From a bacterium (GTDB lineage Bacteria; Desulfobacterota; GWC2-55-46), in the NCBI GenBank assembly GCA_027310325.1, contig DAIDBB010000349.1, positions 1 through 7,437 of the forward strand: a stretch of 7,437 nt of DNA. Direction: 5' to 3'. Both the position numbers and the translations under genes were made by a program. This document shows, piece by piece, positions 6,229-7,437 of this stretch. Under the pieces are notes generated by a model. The model made no database searches and had not been told where the DNA came from. It saw only the letters and a program-made list of their open reading frames with translations. The stretch's first letter is position 1. Each line of letters begins with the position of its first letter.

Positions 6229-6232
6229 CTAA
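6229..6232. repeat. Right copy of CTAA, candidate target-site duplication, includes the hsp20 stop
   Basis: This is the partner of CTAA at 5839-5842 and lies directly outside the right terminal repeat. On the minus strand it reads TTAG and supplies the TAG stop of hsp20 (6229-6231), so the proposed insertion fell exactly at the end of that gene without lengthening or shortening it. Confidence 0.45.
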
Positions 6233-6711
6233 TGCCCGGCCCCTTCGGAGACCTCGACTTTTATCTTCTTAGGCCCGTGATCTTTGGCCCTGGGTAGATG
6301 AATCGTCAAGACCCCGTCCTTAAGGGTCGCCATTATGTTCCCGGCGTCTATCTTTACCGGCAGCTCTATCGCCCTCGCGTATGGCCTGCGGTTCCTTTCG
6401 GAATAGACGAAGCTCTCATCAGGCGGGCCTTCCCCGTTTTTAACCTCGCCCTTAAGTATCAGGGTATCTTCCTGCACGGAGATATCTATGTCTTCCCTGT
6501 TGACCCCCGGCATGTCGGCCTTTATGACGACCTCTTCATTTCTATCGATGATATCGACAATAGGCCTTGCCGCTCCCCTTTCCGGGCGAGCCACGTCTGT
6601 CGAGACCGGGGTAAATATCCTCGATGAAGGGATAAGCTCCTGCCAAATCCTGTCCATCTCTTTTCTCATGCCCTCAAGTTCCGTCAGAGGATGCCATCTT
6701 TCAAAAGTCAT
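6229..6711 (-). CDS. Hsp20/alpha-crystallin family small heat-shock protein
   Basis: Small heat-shock proteins are ATP-independent cytoplasmic chaperones that form oligomers and hold unfolding proteins for refolding by DnaK and ClpB. The 160-residue protein has the normal layout: an N-terminal arm (about 1-48, with the helical TELEGMRKEMDRIWQEL), an alpha-crystallin domain (about 49-142) opening with RPIVDIIDRNEEVVIKADMPGV and including YARAIELP (111-118) and the hallmark DGVLTIHLPRA (132-142), and a short tail with the oligomer-forming I-x-V motif (IKV, 150-152) in PKKIKVEVS. The start is fixed by a strong AGGAGGT (6718-6724) 6 nt before the ATG. It is preceded by its own promoter 76 bases or less downstream of the UbiA-like gene. 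The stop falls in the CTAA bordering the fold-back element. Confidence 0.95.
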   Translation of the reverse strand: MTFERWHPLTELEGMRKEMDRIWQELIPSSRIFTPVSTDVARPERGAARPIVDIIDRNEEVVIKADMPGVNREDIDISVQEDTLILKGEVKNGEGPPDESFVYSERNRRPYARAIELPVKIDAGNIMATLKDGVLTIHLPRAKDHGPKKIKVEVSEGAGH

Positions 6712-6731
6712 AACCGGACCTCCTTTTTTAT

Positions 6732-6742
6732 GACGTTTCGTC
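6732..6742 (-). promoter_or_regulatory. Small hairpin in the hsp20 leader
   Basis: GACG, TTT, CGTC form a 4-bp inverted repeat between the predicted transcription start and the Shine-Dalgarno of hsp20. It is too short and too far from the ribosome site to be called an RNA thermometer of the ROSE or fourU type. It may be incidental or a weak operator. Confidence 0.2.
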
Positions 6743-6753
6743 TCTTAATAGAA

Positions 6754-6782
6754 AATATAGGGACGGGCAAATTCGGTGTCAA
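6754..6782 (-). promoter_or_regulatory. Strong sigma70-type promoter for hsp20
   Basis: On the minus strand a perfect TTGACA (plus coordinates 6777-6782) is followed after exactly 17 nt by TATATT (6754-6759, five of six matches). Transcription would start near 6747, giving a leader of about 36 nt with the AGGAGGT ribosome site. No CIRCE-type inverted repeat and no clear sigma32 pattern is seen, so heat induction, if present, is not evident from this promoter. Confidence 0.6.
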
Positions 6783-6787
6783 GCCGG

Positions 6788-7437
6788 TCAGAAGAGGTTG
6801 GAGATTACCAGGAGAAGCCCGGTAGAAAGGTGCGCCAGTATTATGGACTTTATGGACGGCATGAGGGCCCTGCCGCCGCCGTAGTTCCTTACAAGCCCTT
6901 TAGCCGCCCTGGCGGAAAAAAATGCGGAAAGTAGCGCAAGGAGCGAGAGGGCGGGCATTATCCGCAAGGCCACGCCCGCGATTATGCTCAGGTACGCTCC
7001 GGCGGCTATGAAGATGATGCCCCAGCGGCCCCTTTTGAGGCCGAGGCGTACCACGAGGTTACGCTTGCCGACGGTCCTATCCGCCTCGAAGTCCGGGAAC
7101 TGGTTTATATAGAGGAGCCCCGCTATGAAAAAAGATACCGGGAGTGAAGCCATAAACGCCTCAGGGCTTAACGACCCCGTCTGGACCAGGTACGCGCCGA
7201 GGACGGTAAGTATCCCGAAGTCCAACCCCACAGTGAGTTCTCCAAGGCCCCTGCCTGCAAGGAAAAGCGGCGGGGCTGAATAGAAAAAGCCGGTAAAGAG
7301 CCCGATAAAGCCTATAAGGAGCAGGAGGTAGCTCGATTTATACGCAAGGTAAACGCCAGCGGCGCTTCCCGCGGACAGAAGAAAGACTCCGAGCGCAAGC
7401 GTCCCGCCAGTGGTCATGAGACCCTTCTGGATGAACC
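6788..7437 (-). CDS. UbiA-family prenyltransferase, MenA-like (5' end beyond the right edge)
   Basis: UbiA-family enzymes are integral membrane proteins that attach a polyprenyl chain to an aromatic acceptor; MenA prenylates 1,4-dihydroxy-2-naphthoate in menaquinone synthesis. The frame is open to the window edge (codons FIQKGL precede the ATG at 7417), so the gene starts outside and that ATG is internal. Visible are several hydrophobic membrane segments, the family motif YSAPP with nearby RGLGELTVGL, and the second aspartate-rich motif NQFPDFEADRTVGKRNLVVRLG with D-x-x-x-D at 7079-7093, which binds Mg-diphosphate. The first NDxxD motif would lie upstream, outside the window. The pattern NxFPDxEADxxVGKRxLVVRLG is closer to MenA (COG1575) than to UbiA of ubiquinone synthesis, but other acceptors are possible. 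It is followed by hsp20 on the same strand. Confidence 0.85.
   Translation of the reverse strand, partial: FIQKGLMTTGGTLALGVFLLSAGSAAGVYLAYKSSYLLLLIGFIGLFTGFFYSAPPLFLAGRGLGELTVGLDFGILTVLGAYLVQTGSLSPEAFMASLPVSFFIAGLLYINQFPDFEADRTVGKRNLVVRLGLKRGRWGIIFIAAGAYLSIIAGVALRIMPALSLLALLSAFFSARAAKGLVRNYGGGRALMPSIKSIILAHLSTGLLLVISNLF

Noticed and set aside
6298..6733. Plus-strand open frames opposite hsp20
   Set aside because: They are antisense shadows of a well-defined alpha-crystallin gene with a strong ribosome site and promoter on the other strand.
6712..6787. CIRCE element or RNA thermometer controlling hsp20
   Set aside because: No TTAGCACTC-N9-GAGTGCTAA-like repeat occurs, and the leader hairpin is only 4 bp and does not cover the ribosome site.

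Overview
The window is a gene-dense stretch of a moderately GC-rich bacterial chromosome. It uses many AGG (Arg) and ATA (Ile) codons and has sigma70-type promoters. A MenA-type UbiA prenyltransferase fragment suggests a menaquinone-using Gram-negative or deep-branching bacterium. A deltaproteobacterial or Nitrospirae-like origin is my guess only; no marker in the window fixes the taxon.

Layout. On the left edge is the N-terminal end of a minus-strand gene resembling COG1926 predicted phosphoribosyltransferases (1-112). A divergent promoter region (113-227) contains a perfect palindrome that overlaps the -35 elements of both promoters. On the plus strand follow prpD (2-methylcitrate dehydratase, 228-1589), prpB (2-methylisocitrate lyase, 1592-2419), a tldD-type metallopeptidase (2462-3850) and, behind its own promoter, a cstA-family transporter (3927-5837). 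On the minus strand, converging on cstA, are an Hsp20 small heat-shock protein (6229-6711) and, upstream of it, the C-terminal two thirds of a MenA/UbiA prenyltransferase running off the right edge (6788-7437).

How the genes work together. PrpD and PrpB catalyse the last steps of the methylcitrate cycle, which turns propionyl-CoA-derived 2-methylcitrate into succinate and pyruvate. The methylcitrate synthase (prpC) is not in the window. CstA-family proteins transport pyruvate and/or peptides, and TldD is a protein- and peptide-processing protease, so a carbon-scavenging theme is possible but inferred. Hsp20 and MenA look unrelated to it.

Most interesting region. The 391 bases between the converging stop codons of cstA and hsp20 (5838-6228) are non-coding and appear to be one fold-back insertion of about 386 bp. 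It has imperfect terminal inverted repeats beginning CAG, a CTAA direct repeat immediately outside each end, two internal sub-units of about 120 bp with inverted ends, and a perfect 17-bp central stem that can serve as a bidirectional terminator. It encodes no protein and looks like a MITE-type non-autonomous element.
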